The position numbers were made by a program, and so were the translations under genes. Shown here one piece after another: positions 1-6,799 of a stretch of DNA of 34,563 bases (positions are counted from its first letter, which is position 1; the number at the start of each line of letters is the position of its first letter). The notes beneath the pieces are model-generated. The model worked only from the letters and a program-made list of their open reading frames with translations. It did no database searches and had not been told where the DNA came from. The DNA is from Acidobacteriota bacterium (GTDB lineage Bacteria; Acidobacteriota; Terriglobia; Terriglobales; Acidobacteriaceae), in the NCBI GenBank assembly GCA_021828835.1, contig JAJZCY010000012.1, positions 1-34,563 on the forward strand, read 5' to 3'.

Positions 1-183
1 ACCGAGAAGATCGACGGGATTCCTTACCGCGATGTCCGCCTGCTGCAGCAGTTCGTGGCCGAGCGCGGCAAGATCGTGCCCCGGCGTCTGACCGGCGTGT
101 GCACCACGCACCAGCGCCGCCTCACCCGCGCCATCAAGCAGGCCCGCAACATCGCCCTGCTGCCCTTCGCCACGCACCACTAA
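1..183 (+). CDS. rpsR: 30S ribosomal protein S18, C-terminal part (5' end outside window)
   Basis: The window opens inside this gene, and 60 codons remain before the TAA at 181-183. The protein binds 16S rRNA next to S6 in the platform of the small ribosomal subunit. The visible part carries the family's hallmark C-terminal run, [17 protein letters not shown], followed by [16 protein letters not shown], an arginine/lysine-rich RNA-binding helix. The short tail ATHH closes the protein. It lies directly upstream of rplI, the common rpsF-rpsR-rplI order, with a 187-base gap that holds two hairpins. The start and any upstream rpsF are not visible. Recognition is confident from the motif alone. 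Confidence 0.96.
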   Translation, partial: TEKIDGIPYRDVRLLQQFVAERGKIVPRRLTGVCTTHQRRLTRAIKQARNIALLPFATHH

Positions 184-225
184 AGCGCGGTGCAGACCTG
201 CTCCCGGAGGGAGCGCGGATCTTAG

Positions 226-290
226 CCCCGGATGGAGCGAAGCGGAATCCGGGGATGCGGCCCCTCAGGCCGAGCGAGCCCCGGAGGGGC
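226..290. repeat. Pair of GC-rich inverted repeats between rpsR and rplI
   Basis: Two back-to-back perfect hairpins are seen. The first has 8-bp arms (CCCCGGAT 226-233 with ATCCGGGG 247-254, 13-nt loop). The second has 7-bp arms (GCCCCTC 260-266 with GAGGGGC 284-290, 17-nt loop). Both loops contain GAGCGA. Neither is followed by a T-run, so they look more like a REP-type intergenic repeat or an mRNA-processing/stability structure than a terminator. The downstream rplI ribosome-binding site is clear of them. Confidence 0.5.
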
Positions 291-370
291 GATGCTCTTG
301 CATGGGTTCCGCAACTGCTTGCCCTTCGGCTTGCAGCGCGGGAGCTCGAAAAGGAATTGGAGAACCACCG

Positions 371-865
371 ATGGAAGTCATTCTGAAAGAAGACATCCCC
401 AGCCTCGGCAGCCGCGGAGACGTGGTGAAGGTCGCCGACGGCTACGGCCGCAACTACCTGCTGCCGCGCAAGCTGGCCCTGCAGGCCACTGAAAACAACA
501 AGGCTGTCATCGAGCAGATGAAGGCCTCCGCCGCGCGCCGCTCGGCCACCGAGAAGGCCGCCGCCGAAGAACTGCTCGCCAAGCTCGAGCCGCTGACGCT
601 CAGCTTCACGCGCAAGGCCGGCGAGCACGGTCACCTGTTCGGCTCCGTCACCTCGTCCGACATCGCCGCCGAGCTGGCCGCTCAGGGCTTCGAGATCGAC
701 CGCCGCAGGATCCTCCTCGGCGAACCGCTGAAGAGCATCGGCGAGTCCAAGGTCGCGGTCAAGCTGCACCGCGAGGTCACCGCGCATCTGACGGTCAAGG
801 TCGAAGCCGAGGCCACCGAAGAGACCGCTCCCGAAGCTGCCGCCGAAGAAGCCGCCGCCGAGTAA
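371..865 (+). CDS. rplI: 50S ribosomal protein L9
   Basis: L9 is an elongated protein on the large subunit near the L1 stalk; it binds 23S rRNA and supports frame maintenance. The start at 371 is chosen because MEVILKEDIPSLGSRGD is the family N-terminus and a GGAG lies 8 nt upstream; the longer in-frame opening from 302 has no family similarity. The N-domain contains the signature GDVVKVADGYGRNYLLPRKLA (about residues 15-35), followed by the connecting helix (EQMKASAARRSATEKAAAEELLAKLE) and the C-domain (GHLFGSVTSSDIAAEL). At 164 residues it is longer than the usual 148 or so, because of an Ala/Glu-rich low-complexity acidic tail. It follows rpsR and was probably co-transcribed with it. Confidence 0.96.
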   Translation: MEVILKEDIPSLGSRGDVVKVADGYGRNYLLPRKLALQATENNKAVIEQMKASAARRSATEKAAAEELLAKLEPLTLSFTRKAGEHGHLFGSVTSSDIAAELAAQGFEIDRRRILLGEPLKSIGESKVAVKLHREVTAHLTVKVEAEATEETAPEAAAEEAAAE

Positions 866-879
866 GTACCCACCGGGTG

Positions 880-919
880 CCCACCCCTGGCGACCTTTTG
901 TCTTTGTCGCCGGGGTGGG
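880..919. terminator. Long hairpin downstream of rplI (terminator-like or dispersed repeat)
   Basis: Arms 880-894 and 906-919 pair over about 14 bp with one bulged base, around an 11-nt T-rich loop. It begins 15 nt after the rplI stop, so ending the ribosomal-protein transcript is a reasonable role. The T-run is in the loop rather than after the stem, which is not a classic intrinsic terminator. The rest of the 866-1109 gap holds no convincing gene. Confidence 0.45.
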
Positions 920-1064
920 AGAGCACGACTCCCAAGGTGGTGGCCCTTCAGGCCATCCACGCCGCCGTTTTCCGGGACATCCGACCGCGGCCGCGAAGCG
1001 CGCATCGAACCTCCACTACCAGGCCTCCTCGCGGAGCCGTTGAGCACCTCGCCGTTGCGAGGGG

Positions 1065-1092
1065 TTTGCCTCGACGCCGAAGGGGCCATAAT
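1065..1092 (+). promoter_or_regulatory. Candidate promoter of the phosphoribosyltransferase gene
   Basis: TTTGCC (1065-1070), a 16-nt spacer, then CATAAT (1087-1092), ending 17 nt before the ATG at 1110. The -10 matches five of six consensus bases; the -35 is weak. Read by eye only. Confidence 0.28.
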
Positions 1093-1109
1093 ATCCCTGG
1101 CAGGCCGCT

Positions 1110-1763
1110 ATGCTCTTCCAGGACCGCAAAGACGCCGGCCGCAAGCTGGCGGAAATGCTCTCCAGCTTGCCCGATCTCGCCGATGCCGTAGTGCTCGGCC
1201 TCACCCGCGGTGGTGTGCCGGTGGCCTATGAGGTCGCCCGCGCCTGCCATCTTCCTCTCGACATTCTCGTTGTGCGCAAGATAGGCGCTCCCGGCCAGCG
1301 CGAGCTCGCTGTTGGCGCCGTCGCCCGGGGCGTCGTCACCCTTAATCCCGAGATTGTGCGTGTTCTCCACCTCTCGGAGGAGTGGCTTCAGCAGGCCGCC
1401 GAACGCGCCTCCGCCGAAATTTCCAGCCTGGAAACCCTCTATCGCGGTGGCTACCCACCCGTCGAGACCGCCGGCCGCACCGTAATCCTCGTCGATGACG
1501 GCCTCGCCACGGGCGCCAGTATGCGCGCCGCCGCGCGCGCCGTTCGCCCCAAGGCCCGACACCTCGTCATCGCGGTTCCCGTCGCCGCCGCCGGCACCTG
1601 CCGCGCTCTCGAATCCGAAGCCGATCGCATCGTCTGCATGGCCACACCCGAAAACTTCGAAGCGGTGGGCCAGTTCTATCGCAGCTTCGAGGCCACCGGC
1701 AACGATGAAGTCCGCGGCCTGCTCGCCGATGCCCGCCGCCAGTCGGCAAAACCAGCTGCCTGA
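1110..1763 (+). CDS. Phosphoribosyltransferase-domain protein
   Basis: A 217-residue type I phosphoribosyltransferase fold. The PRPP-binding loop is VILVDDGLATGAS (about 125-137), with the paired acidic residues and the GLATG loop intact. The N-terminal LGLTRGGVPVAYEVA (about 29-43) is the usual first strand and helix. Family members of this type occur alone or fused to dienelactone-hydrolase-like domains, and their substrate is generally unknown; salvage of a nucleobase is possible but nothing here fixes it. The ATG at 1110 is preceded by a weak ribosome-binding site (CAGGCC). The next gene begins about 80 nt downstream on the same strand, with no obvious functional link. Confidence 0.82.
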   Translation: MLFQDRKDAGRKLAEMLSSLPDLADAVVLGLTRGGVPVAYEVARACHLPLDILVVRKIGAPGQRELAVGAVARGVVTLNPEIVRVLHLSEEWLQQAAERASAEISSLETLYRGGYPPVETAGRTVILVDDGLATGASMRAAARAVRPKARHLVIAVPVAAAGTCRALESEADRIVCMATPENFEAVGQFYRSFEATGNDEVRGLLADARRQSAKPAA

Positions 1764-1849
1764 TCCCACCGCGTCGGGCCACCTCCCCTTCCATTTCCCT
1801 GACGCCATCTGTCCAGCCTGCATCCTACCCCGATGCGAGGCTTATGGGC

Positions 1850-3640
1850 ATGACGAGTTCGAACCCAACCCGGCTGCTCTCGCGGCTCGTCATCATGATC
1901 ACGGCCGTGCTGGCGGTTGCGGCGCTCTATCTGGCGAAGGTTCTCTTCCTGCCGCTCGCATTCGCCGTCCTGTTCGCCTTTCTGCTTGCTCCGCTGGTCA
2001 GCTCCCTCGAACGGATTCGCCTCCCGCGCACCCTGGCAGTGCTCGTGGTGATCGCAGCGTTTGCCGTTCTGCTGGGATCGATCGGCTGGCTGGCAGCATC
2101 GCAAGTGATCCAGATGGCCGGGAACCTGCCCAACTATCAGGCGAATATCGACAAGAAATTTGCCCTGGTGCTCCATCACAAGAATGCCGCTTTCGGCCGG
2201 GCAGAGGCCGAGGTGCAGCGCCTCGGCAATCGTCTGGAAGTAGCCGTGCTGGGCAACAATACAGACAACGGCGCTCCGGCAAACCCAAGTGGCCCTCAGC
2301 AGCAGCCGGTTCGGGTGCGGGAGGTCAAGCCAGGACGGCTGGACCAGGTCGGCGGAATCCTCGATCCGCTGCTCACCGCGTTCCTCACCACAGTCTTCAC
2401 CTTCTTCGTTCTGCTTCGCAGAGAGGATCTGCGCGACCGCCTGATTGGTCTCACCGGCCACGGCCACGTGACTACGCTCGCCATGATGGATGCGGCGACG
2501 CGCATCAGCCGGTACTTCCGATTGCTGCTGGCGGTCAACGCGACCTATGGAACAATCATTACCCTGGCCCTCTATTTGATTGGGGTACCGCATTTTTTCC
2601 TGTTCGGCGCGCTCGCCTCGATTCTGCGCTTTATCCCTTATGTCGGCGCCCCCACCGCCGCGCTCCTGCCGACTGCACTCGCCTTTGCGGTGTTTCCGGG
2701 TTGGACCCAGGGCCTGCTGGTGATGACCGTGTTCTTCTGCCTGGAAGTGATGACCGCCAACTACGCCGAGCCTCGTCTTTACGGCAAGCACACGGGACTC
2801 TCGTCCATCGCAATTCTGGTCGCAGCGGCGTTCTGGACCCTCATCTGGGGTCCCGTGGGCCTGGTGCTTTCCGTGCCCCTCACGGTATGCCTGGTGGTCC
2901 TGGGCAGTCACGTTCCCAACTTTGAATTCCTCACCGTCATGCTGGGCGATCAGCCCCCCATTCCGCCCTCCTCCCAGCTGTTTGAGCGGCTGCTGGCACG
3001 CGATGAACACGAGGCCAGCGGAGTTCTCGACGCCTATCTGCACGATCACACTCAGGCGCAGGTCTATGACGAGGTGGCGATCCCAGCCCTGACCATGGCC
3101 GAACGCTACCGCCACCAGCAGGACCTTCCCGAGGATGCGGAGCGCTTCATCTACGCGACCCTGCGCGAGCTGATTCTGGAGATCGGCGAAAGGGAACCCC
3201 AAGGCAGCGCCAAGGAACTGAAGCTGCCTGCTTCCGGGCCAAGAATTTTGTGTGTGCCTGTGCGCGATGAGGCCGACCATCTGGCCGGCATTATGGTGGC
3301 GCAGTTGCTTCAGGCCGTCGGTCTCGACGCCACGGCGATTCCGGTGGAGCGCGACGACCAGCTCAGCCTGGTCGCTGCGGAGACACAACCGGATCTTGTG
3401 TTGTTGTCCGCCCTGCCTCCCTTTGCCCGCGCCCGCTCGCGGCGCGTCTACAACAGCGTGCGTTCCCGCTATCCCGATCTGCGTATCATCATCGGCCTCT
3501 GGAACTACCGCGACGATTCGGTTCAGGCAGCAATGCAGATCAGCCGCGGCGAGGTCAGCGAAGCCGCAACCACCCTGGCAGAGGCAGTGACGCAGATTCG
3601 GGCAGCGGTAACCGGGACGGGCTCGATCCGAGCCGCCTAA
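1850..3640 (+). CDS. AI-2E family transporter fused to a C-terminal helical plus B12-binding-like domain
   Basis: The N-terminal two thirds (to about residue 365) is an AI-2E/PerM-type inner-membrane permease. It has hydrophobic segments at about 15-45, 62-85, 178-192, 228-262, 265-285, 290-305 and 322-352, with the family-like FIPYVGAPTAALLP and ANYAEPRLYGKHTGLSSI stretches. A soluble insertion (about 95-165) lies between early helices. The roughly 230-residue tail is unusual: a helical region (about 378-446) resembles the cap bundle preceding B12-binding domains, followed by a Rossmann-like region (about 467-590) with ADHLAGIMVAQLLQAVGLDA and QPDLVLLSALPP. The cobalamin motif DxHxxG is reduced to AxHxxG. 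ATG 1850 is chosen over ATG 1844 because GAGG (1837-1840) is then 9 nt away. Substrate is unknown. It converges with the ABC ATPase gene. Confidence 0.8.
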   Translation: MTSSNPTRLLSRLVIMITAVLAVAALYLAKVLFLPLAFAVLFAFLLAPLVSSLERIRLPRTLAVLVVIAAFAVLLGSIGWLAASQVIQMAGNLPNYQANIDKKFALVLHHKNAAFGRAEAEVQRLGNRLEVAVLGNNTDNGAPANPSGPQQQPVRVREVKPGRLDQVGGILDPLLTAFLTTVFTFFVLLRREDLRDRLIGLTGHGHVTTLAMMDAATRISRYFRLLLAVNATYGTIITLALYLIGVPHFFLFGALASILRFIPYVGAPTAALLPTALAFAVFPGWTQGLLVMTVFFCLEVMTANYAEPRLYGKHTGLSSIAILVAAAFWTLIWGPVGLVLSVPLTVCLVVLGSHVPNFEFLTVMLGDQPPIPPSSQLFERLLARDEHEASGVLDAYLHDHTQAQVYDEVAIPALTMAERYRHQQDLPEDAERFIYATLRELILEIGEREPQGSAKELKLPASGPRILCVPVRDEADHLAGIMVAQLLQAVGLDATAIPVERDDQLSLVAAETQPDLVLLSALPPFARARSRRVYNSVRSRYPDLRIIIGLWNYRDDSVQAAMQISRGEVSEAATTLAEAVTQIRAAVTGTGSIRAA

Positions 3641-3642
3641 GC

Positions 3643-3668
3643 GGCACGCCCGCGGCAGTGCGGGTGCC
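3643..3668. terminator. Hairpin between convergent permease and ABC ATPase genes
   Basis: GGCA (3643-3646) plus CCCGC (3649-3653) pair with GCGGG (3660-3664) plus TGCC (3665-3668), giving a 9-bp stem with a 2-nt bulge and 6-nt loop. It sits 2 nt after one stop codon and 8 nt before the other, so it may serve both strands. There is no T-run on either side. Confidence 0.4.
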
Positions 3669-3676
3669 GAGCTGCC

Positions 3677-4492
3677 CTAGACGATGGCTAGCGGCCTCTC
3701 GCGATCAGTGCGCAGCGTCGGCACCGCGGCCAGCAAACTCTTCGTATAAGCGTGCTGCGGGCTCGTGAGCAACTGCAGGGCAGGCCCTTCTTCCACCACG
3801 ATTCCGGCTTTCATCACCGCCACCCGCCCGGCTACTTCGCCCACCACCGCCAGATCGTGCGAAATGAACAGCATCGCCAGCCCGTGCTCGCGCTGGAGCT
3901 CCCGGAGTAGCGCCAGAATCTGCGCCTGTACCGTGACATCTAGCGCGGTGGTTGGCTCATCGGCGATCAGCAGCCGCGGCCGGTTGATCAGAGCCATCGC
4001 GATCAGGATGCGCTGCCGCTGTCCACCGGAAAACTGGTGCGGATAATCGCCGTAGCGGCGCCCGGCCTCAGGAATCCGCACCGCCTCCAGCGCTTCAATG
4101 GCTTTGCGCTTCGCTTCCCTGCCTGTGAACGGGTGGTGAGCCGCGGCGCACTCCGCAACCTGCCTGCCGATGGACATCACCGGGTTCAGCGCCGTCATCG
4201 GCTCCTGAAAGATCATCGCGATCTCGCGCCCGCGTACGCTGCGCAATTCGGCATTGCTTCGCCGCAGCAGGTCGATCTCTGTTCCGCCGCCGCGCCACAG
4301 GATCTCACCCCCGGTCCGGGCTGCCGGCCCAAGAAGCCCCAGGATAGCCAGCGAGGTCGCGCTCTTGCCCGACCCCGACTCGCCCACCAGCCCCAGCACT
4401 TCCCCTTCATCCACATGCAGATCGATGCCGCGCACCGCCTCGTTGGCGCCGAAGCCCACGCTCAGCTTCCGGACTGCAAGCAGTGCTCCCAT
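3677..4492 (-). CDS. ABC transporter ATP-binding protein, oligopeptide/dipeptide (OppD/DppD) type
   Basis: This is a cytoplasmic ATPase subunit that would drive an inner-membrane importer. All ABC motifs are present: Walker A GESGSGKS (37-44), Q-loop Gln96, signature SGGQRQR (155-161), Walker B LLIADEP (174-180) and switch His212. [11 protein letters not shown] and [10 protein letters not shown] place it in the OppD/DppD/NikD branch. At 271 residues it lacks most of the C-terminal extension with the cysteine cluster found in full OppD (about 330). No permease, binding protein or OppF partner is adjacent, so it is an orphan here. An AGGA lies 6 nt before the start. Its start is only 44 nt from the divergent larE start, so their promoters must overlap. 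Confidence 0.85.
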   Translation of the reverse strand: MGALLAVRKLSVGFGANEAVRGIDLHVDEGEVLGLVGESGSGKSATSLAILGLLGPAARTGGEILWRGGGTEIDLLRRSNAELRSVRGREIAMIFQEPMTALNPVMSIGRQVAECAAAHHPFTGREAKRKAIEALEAVRIPEAGRRYGDYPHQFSGGQRQRILIAMALINRPRLLIADEPTTALDVTVQAQILALLRELQREHGLAMLFISHDLAVVGEVAGRVAVMKAGIVVEEGPALQLLTSPQHAYTKSLLAAVPTLRTDRERPLAIV

Positions 4493-4524
4493 GCAGCCAT
4501 CCTACGTGTTTTTCGAGCCAAAGA

Positions 4525-4530
4525 TATAAT
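4525..4530 (+). promoter_or_regulatory. Consensus -10 element, probable leaderless larE transcript
   Basis: A perfect TATAAT ends 6 nt before the larE ATG at 4537, so transcription would begin at or next to the start codon. No ribosome-binding site is present, which fits leaderless translation. No good -35 is visible. On the other strand the same segment reads TATATC, a possible -10 for the divergent ABC gene. Confidence 0.42.
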
Positions 4531-4536
4531 CGGACC

Positions 4537-5400
4537 ATGGCGGCAGCCGCACCGACGCACGGCAATCAGAGCGCAGCGGACAAGCTGCGCGCGCTGGAAG
4601 ACCGCCTGCGCGCAGCCGGCAGCCTGATGGTGGCCTACTCCGGCGGCGTCGACTCCGCATTCCTCGCAGCCACAGCCCACCGTTTGCTGGGCGGCCGCAT
4701 GATCGCTGTGCTGGCCGACTCGGCCTCGCTGGCGCGCCGCGATCTGGAGCAAGCCAAAGCCTTCGCCGCATCGATCGCAATGCCGCTCAAGGTTGTCCTC
4801 ACGGAGGAACTCGACCGGCCCGAGTACGCGCGCAACGACGGCAACCGCTGCTTCCACTGCAAGGATGAGCTCTTCACCGCGATGGAGCGCCTGCGCGCCG
4901 AGCTCGGCTTCGAGCACATCGCCTACGGCATGAACGCCGACGACCGCGGCGACTACCGCCCCGGCCAGCGCGCCGCCCAGCAGCATGAAGTTCTCGCTCC
5001 GCTGGCGGAGGCCGGCCTGACCAAGGCCGATGTGCGCGCGCTGGCGCACGCCGCCGGCTATCCCGTCTGGGACCGCCCCGCCGCACCCTGTCTCTCCTCG
5101 CGTGTGGAGTACGGCCGCACCGTGACCCGCGAGGTCCTGGAACAGGTCGAGAACGGCGAAGAATGCCTGCGCCAACTCGGCTTCCGCGAGTTCCGCGTGC
5201 GTCATCACGGCGAGTTGGCCCGCGTGGAGATCGCCCGCGATGAGTTGCCCCGCGCGCTCAGCATGGAGATGCTGGATGCCATTACCGCAGGGCTGCGTGC
5301 CGCCGGCTTCAAGTTCGTGACCCTGGACTGCGCAGGCTTCCGCTCCGGCTCTATGAACGTCGTCCTGCCCGCCGAGCTTCTCGCTCGCCGCGGCGCCTGA
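4537..5400 (+). CDS. larE: ATP-dependent sacrificial or catalytic sulfur transferase LarE
   Basis: LarE adenylates and thiolates the two carboxylates of pyridinium-3,5-biscarboxylic acid mononucleotide in nickel-pincer nucleotide (NPN) synthesis. The PP-loop SGGVDS (35-40) follows MVAY. The region NRCFHCKDELF (103-113), then GMNADDRGDYRPG (131-143), then APCLSSRVEYGR (183-194), are LarE hallmarks. Cys105, Cys108 and Cys185 are all present; single-Cys LarE proteins use the last as a sacrificial sulfur donor, whereas three-Cys homologues have been reported to hold a 4Fe-4S cluster. This 287-residue copy therefore may be the reusable type (inference). The start at 4537 is preferred over the upstream in-frame ATG at 4483, which lies inside the divergent gene. 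larC begins 40 nt downstream. Confidence 0.93.
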   Translation: MAAAAPTHGNQSAADKLRALEDRLRAAGSLMVAYSGGVDSAFLAATAHRLLGGRMIAVLADSASLARRDLEQAKAFAASIAMPLKVVLTEELDRPEYARNDGNRCFHCKDELFTAMERLRAELGFEHIAYGMNADDRGDYRPGQRAAQQHEVLAPLAEAGLTKADVRALAHAAGYPVWDRPAAPCLSSRVEYGRTVTREVLEQVENGEECLRQLGFREFRVRHHGELARVEIARDELPRALSMEMLDAITAGLRAAGFKFVTLDCAGFRSGSMNVVLPAELLARRGA

Positions 5401-5425
5401 GTCCGCTCCCACTGAAACAACCGTT

Positions 5426-5431
5426 TAGAAT
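5426..5431 (+). promoter_or_regulatory. Possible -10 element between larE and larC
   Basis: TAGAAT lies 9 nt before the larC ATG in the 40-nt gap after larE. It would give a leader of only a few bases, as at larE. No -35 is evident, and larC may simply be co-transcribed with larE. Confidence 0.22.
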
Positions 5432-5440
5432 CAAGACGCG

Positions 5441-6799
5441 ATGCGTATTGGCTATCTCGAATGTTTTTCCGGCATCAGCGGCGACATGCTTCTCGGCGCG
5501 CTTGTCGATGCCGGAGTTCCCTTCTCCCTGCTCGAAGACACCACAGCGGCGCTCAACATCGGCGCGCGCCTCGAACTGCGCAAGGTGATGCGCGGCGGCC
5601 TCACCGGCTCCAAAGTGGATGTAATCCCCCCCGGCGATCCGGCCCACGACCACGCCCAGGAGCCTAGTCATGGCCACTCCCACGAGCACGCGCAGGAGCA
5701 CAGCCACAGTCACGAACATGGGCATTCCCACGCGCACGAACACGCGCAGCATCACGCGCACGCACATGCCCCCGCGCACGCGCATGCGCCGCACGAGCAC
5801 AGTCACGAGCACCGCTCGCTCTCCACGATCCTCGGCATCATCGCCGCTGCGCCGCTTGCCGAGCGCGTCAAGCAGCGCGCCAGCCGCGCCTTTCAGCTCC
5901 TGGGCGAAGCCGAGGCCGCCATCCATTCCACCCCCATCGAGAAGGTGCACTTCCATGAGGTCGGCGCGGTCGACACCATCGTGGACATCGTCTGCGCCGC
6001 TGCCGGCTGCGAGTCGCTCCACGTCGACCGCTGGATGGCCTCGCCGCTGAACGTAGGCAGCGGCACCGTGAAGTGCGCGCACGGCACCCTGCCGGTGCCC
6101 GCGCCGGCCACCATCTCCCTGCTGGGCGATGCGCCCATCTACTCCGCCGGAATGCCCATGGAACGCGTCACGCCAACCGGCGCGGCGATCCTGCGCATGC
6201 TCGACGTCAGCTATGGCCCTCTCCCCGCGATGCGCGTCACCGCGCGCGGCTACGGCGCAGGCGGCCGCGATATGCCCGGCGAAGCGAACCTCGTCCGCCT
6301 GCTGGTCGGCGAGAGCACAGAACAGAAAGCCGCGCACCAACCGGCCGCAGAGCCGATCGCGGTCATCGAAGCCGTCATCGACGACTCCACGCCGCAGTTG
6401 CTGGCCTATGTCAGCGAACTGCTGCTCGAGGCCGGCGCATGGGACGTCTTCCGCACCCCGGTGCAGATGAAGAAAGGCCGCATGGGCGTGCAGTTAACGG
6501 TGCTCTCCAGTCCCGAGCTGGCTTCGGCGATGCGCGAACTGCTGCTGCGCGAGACCACCTCCATCGGCCTGCGCTGGCGCATCGAACAGAAGATCGCGCT
6601 GCCGCGCGAATTTGCTGAGGTGGAAACCCGCTGGGGCAAGGTGCGCATCAAGATCGCCCGCTTCGCCTCGGGAGAGATCGCCAACGTCTCGCCCGAGTAC
6701 GAGGACTGCCGTACCCTGGCCCGCCGTCACGGCGTGCCCCTCAAAACCGTGCTCCAGGAGGCAATGCGCCTCTACGCCGCATCCCAGGAGGGCCGCTGA
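5441..6799 (+). CDS. larC: Nickel insertion cyclometallase LarC with a histidine-rich loop
   Basis: LarC inserts nickel into the dithio-acid pincer nucleotide in a CTP-dependent step, the last reaction of NPN cofactor synthesis. The N-terminus MRIGYLECFSGISGDMLLGA is characteristic. EKVHFHEVGAVDTIVDIV and MERVTPTGAAILR are further family blocks, and the C-terminal half (from about residue 300) contains EAVIDDSTPQLLAYVSELL and RMGVQLTVLS. Between about residues 69 and 124 is a low-complexity metal-binding stretch with 24 histidines in 56 positions, probably a nickel store or delivery loop. In Lactobacillus plantarum LarC arises by programmed frameshift of two frames; here one continuous 452-residue frame encodes it. 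No strong ribosome-binding site precedes the ATG. The larC TGA overlaps the larB ATG by 1 nt. Confidence 0.95.
   Translation: MRIGYLECFSGISGDMLLGALVDAGVPFSLLEDTTAALNIGARLELRKVMRGGLTGSKVDVIPPGDPAHDHAQEPSHGHSHEHAQEHSHSHEHGHSHAHEHAQHHAHAHAPAHAHAPHEHSHEHRSLSTILGIIAAAPLAERVKQRASRAFQLLGEAEAAIHSTPIEKVHFHEVGAVDTIVDIVCAAAGCESLHVDRWMASPLNVGSGTVKCAHGTLPVPAPATISLLGDAPIYSAGMPMERVTPTGAAILRMLDVSYGPLPAMRVTARGYGAGGRDMPGEANLVRLLVGESTEQKAAHQPAAEPIAVIEAVIDDSTPQLLAYVSELLLEAGAWDVFRTPVQMKKGRMGVQLTVLSSPELASAMRELLLRETTSIGLRWRIEQKIALPREFAEVETRWGKVRIKIARFASGEIANVSPEYEDCRTLARRHGVPLKTVLQEAMRLYAASQEGR

Noticed and set aside
302-370. Upstream extension of rplI
   Set aside because: The added residues are unlike L9, and a ribosome-binding site sits just before ATG 371.
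5645-5812. The CAC/CAT-rich tract as a possible tandem DNA repeat
   Set aside because: No fixed repeat unit; the pattern is explained by a histidine-rich protein segment in frame with larC.
5351-6340. A 329-codon minus-strand frame opposite larC
   Set aside because: It is the complement of larC, including the His-rich stretch read as Val/Met/Arg repeats; no independent support.
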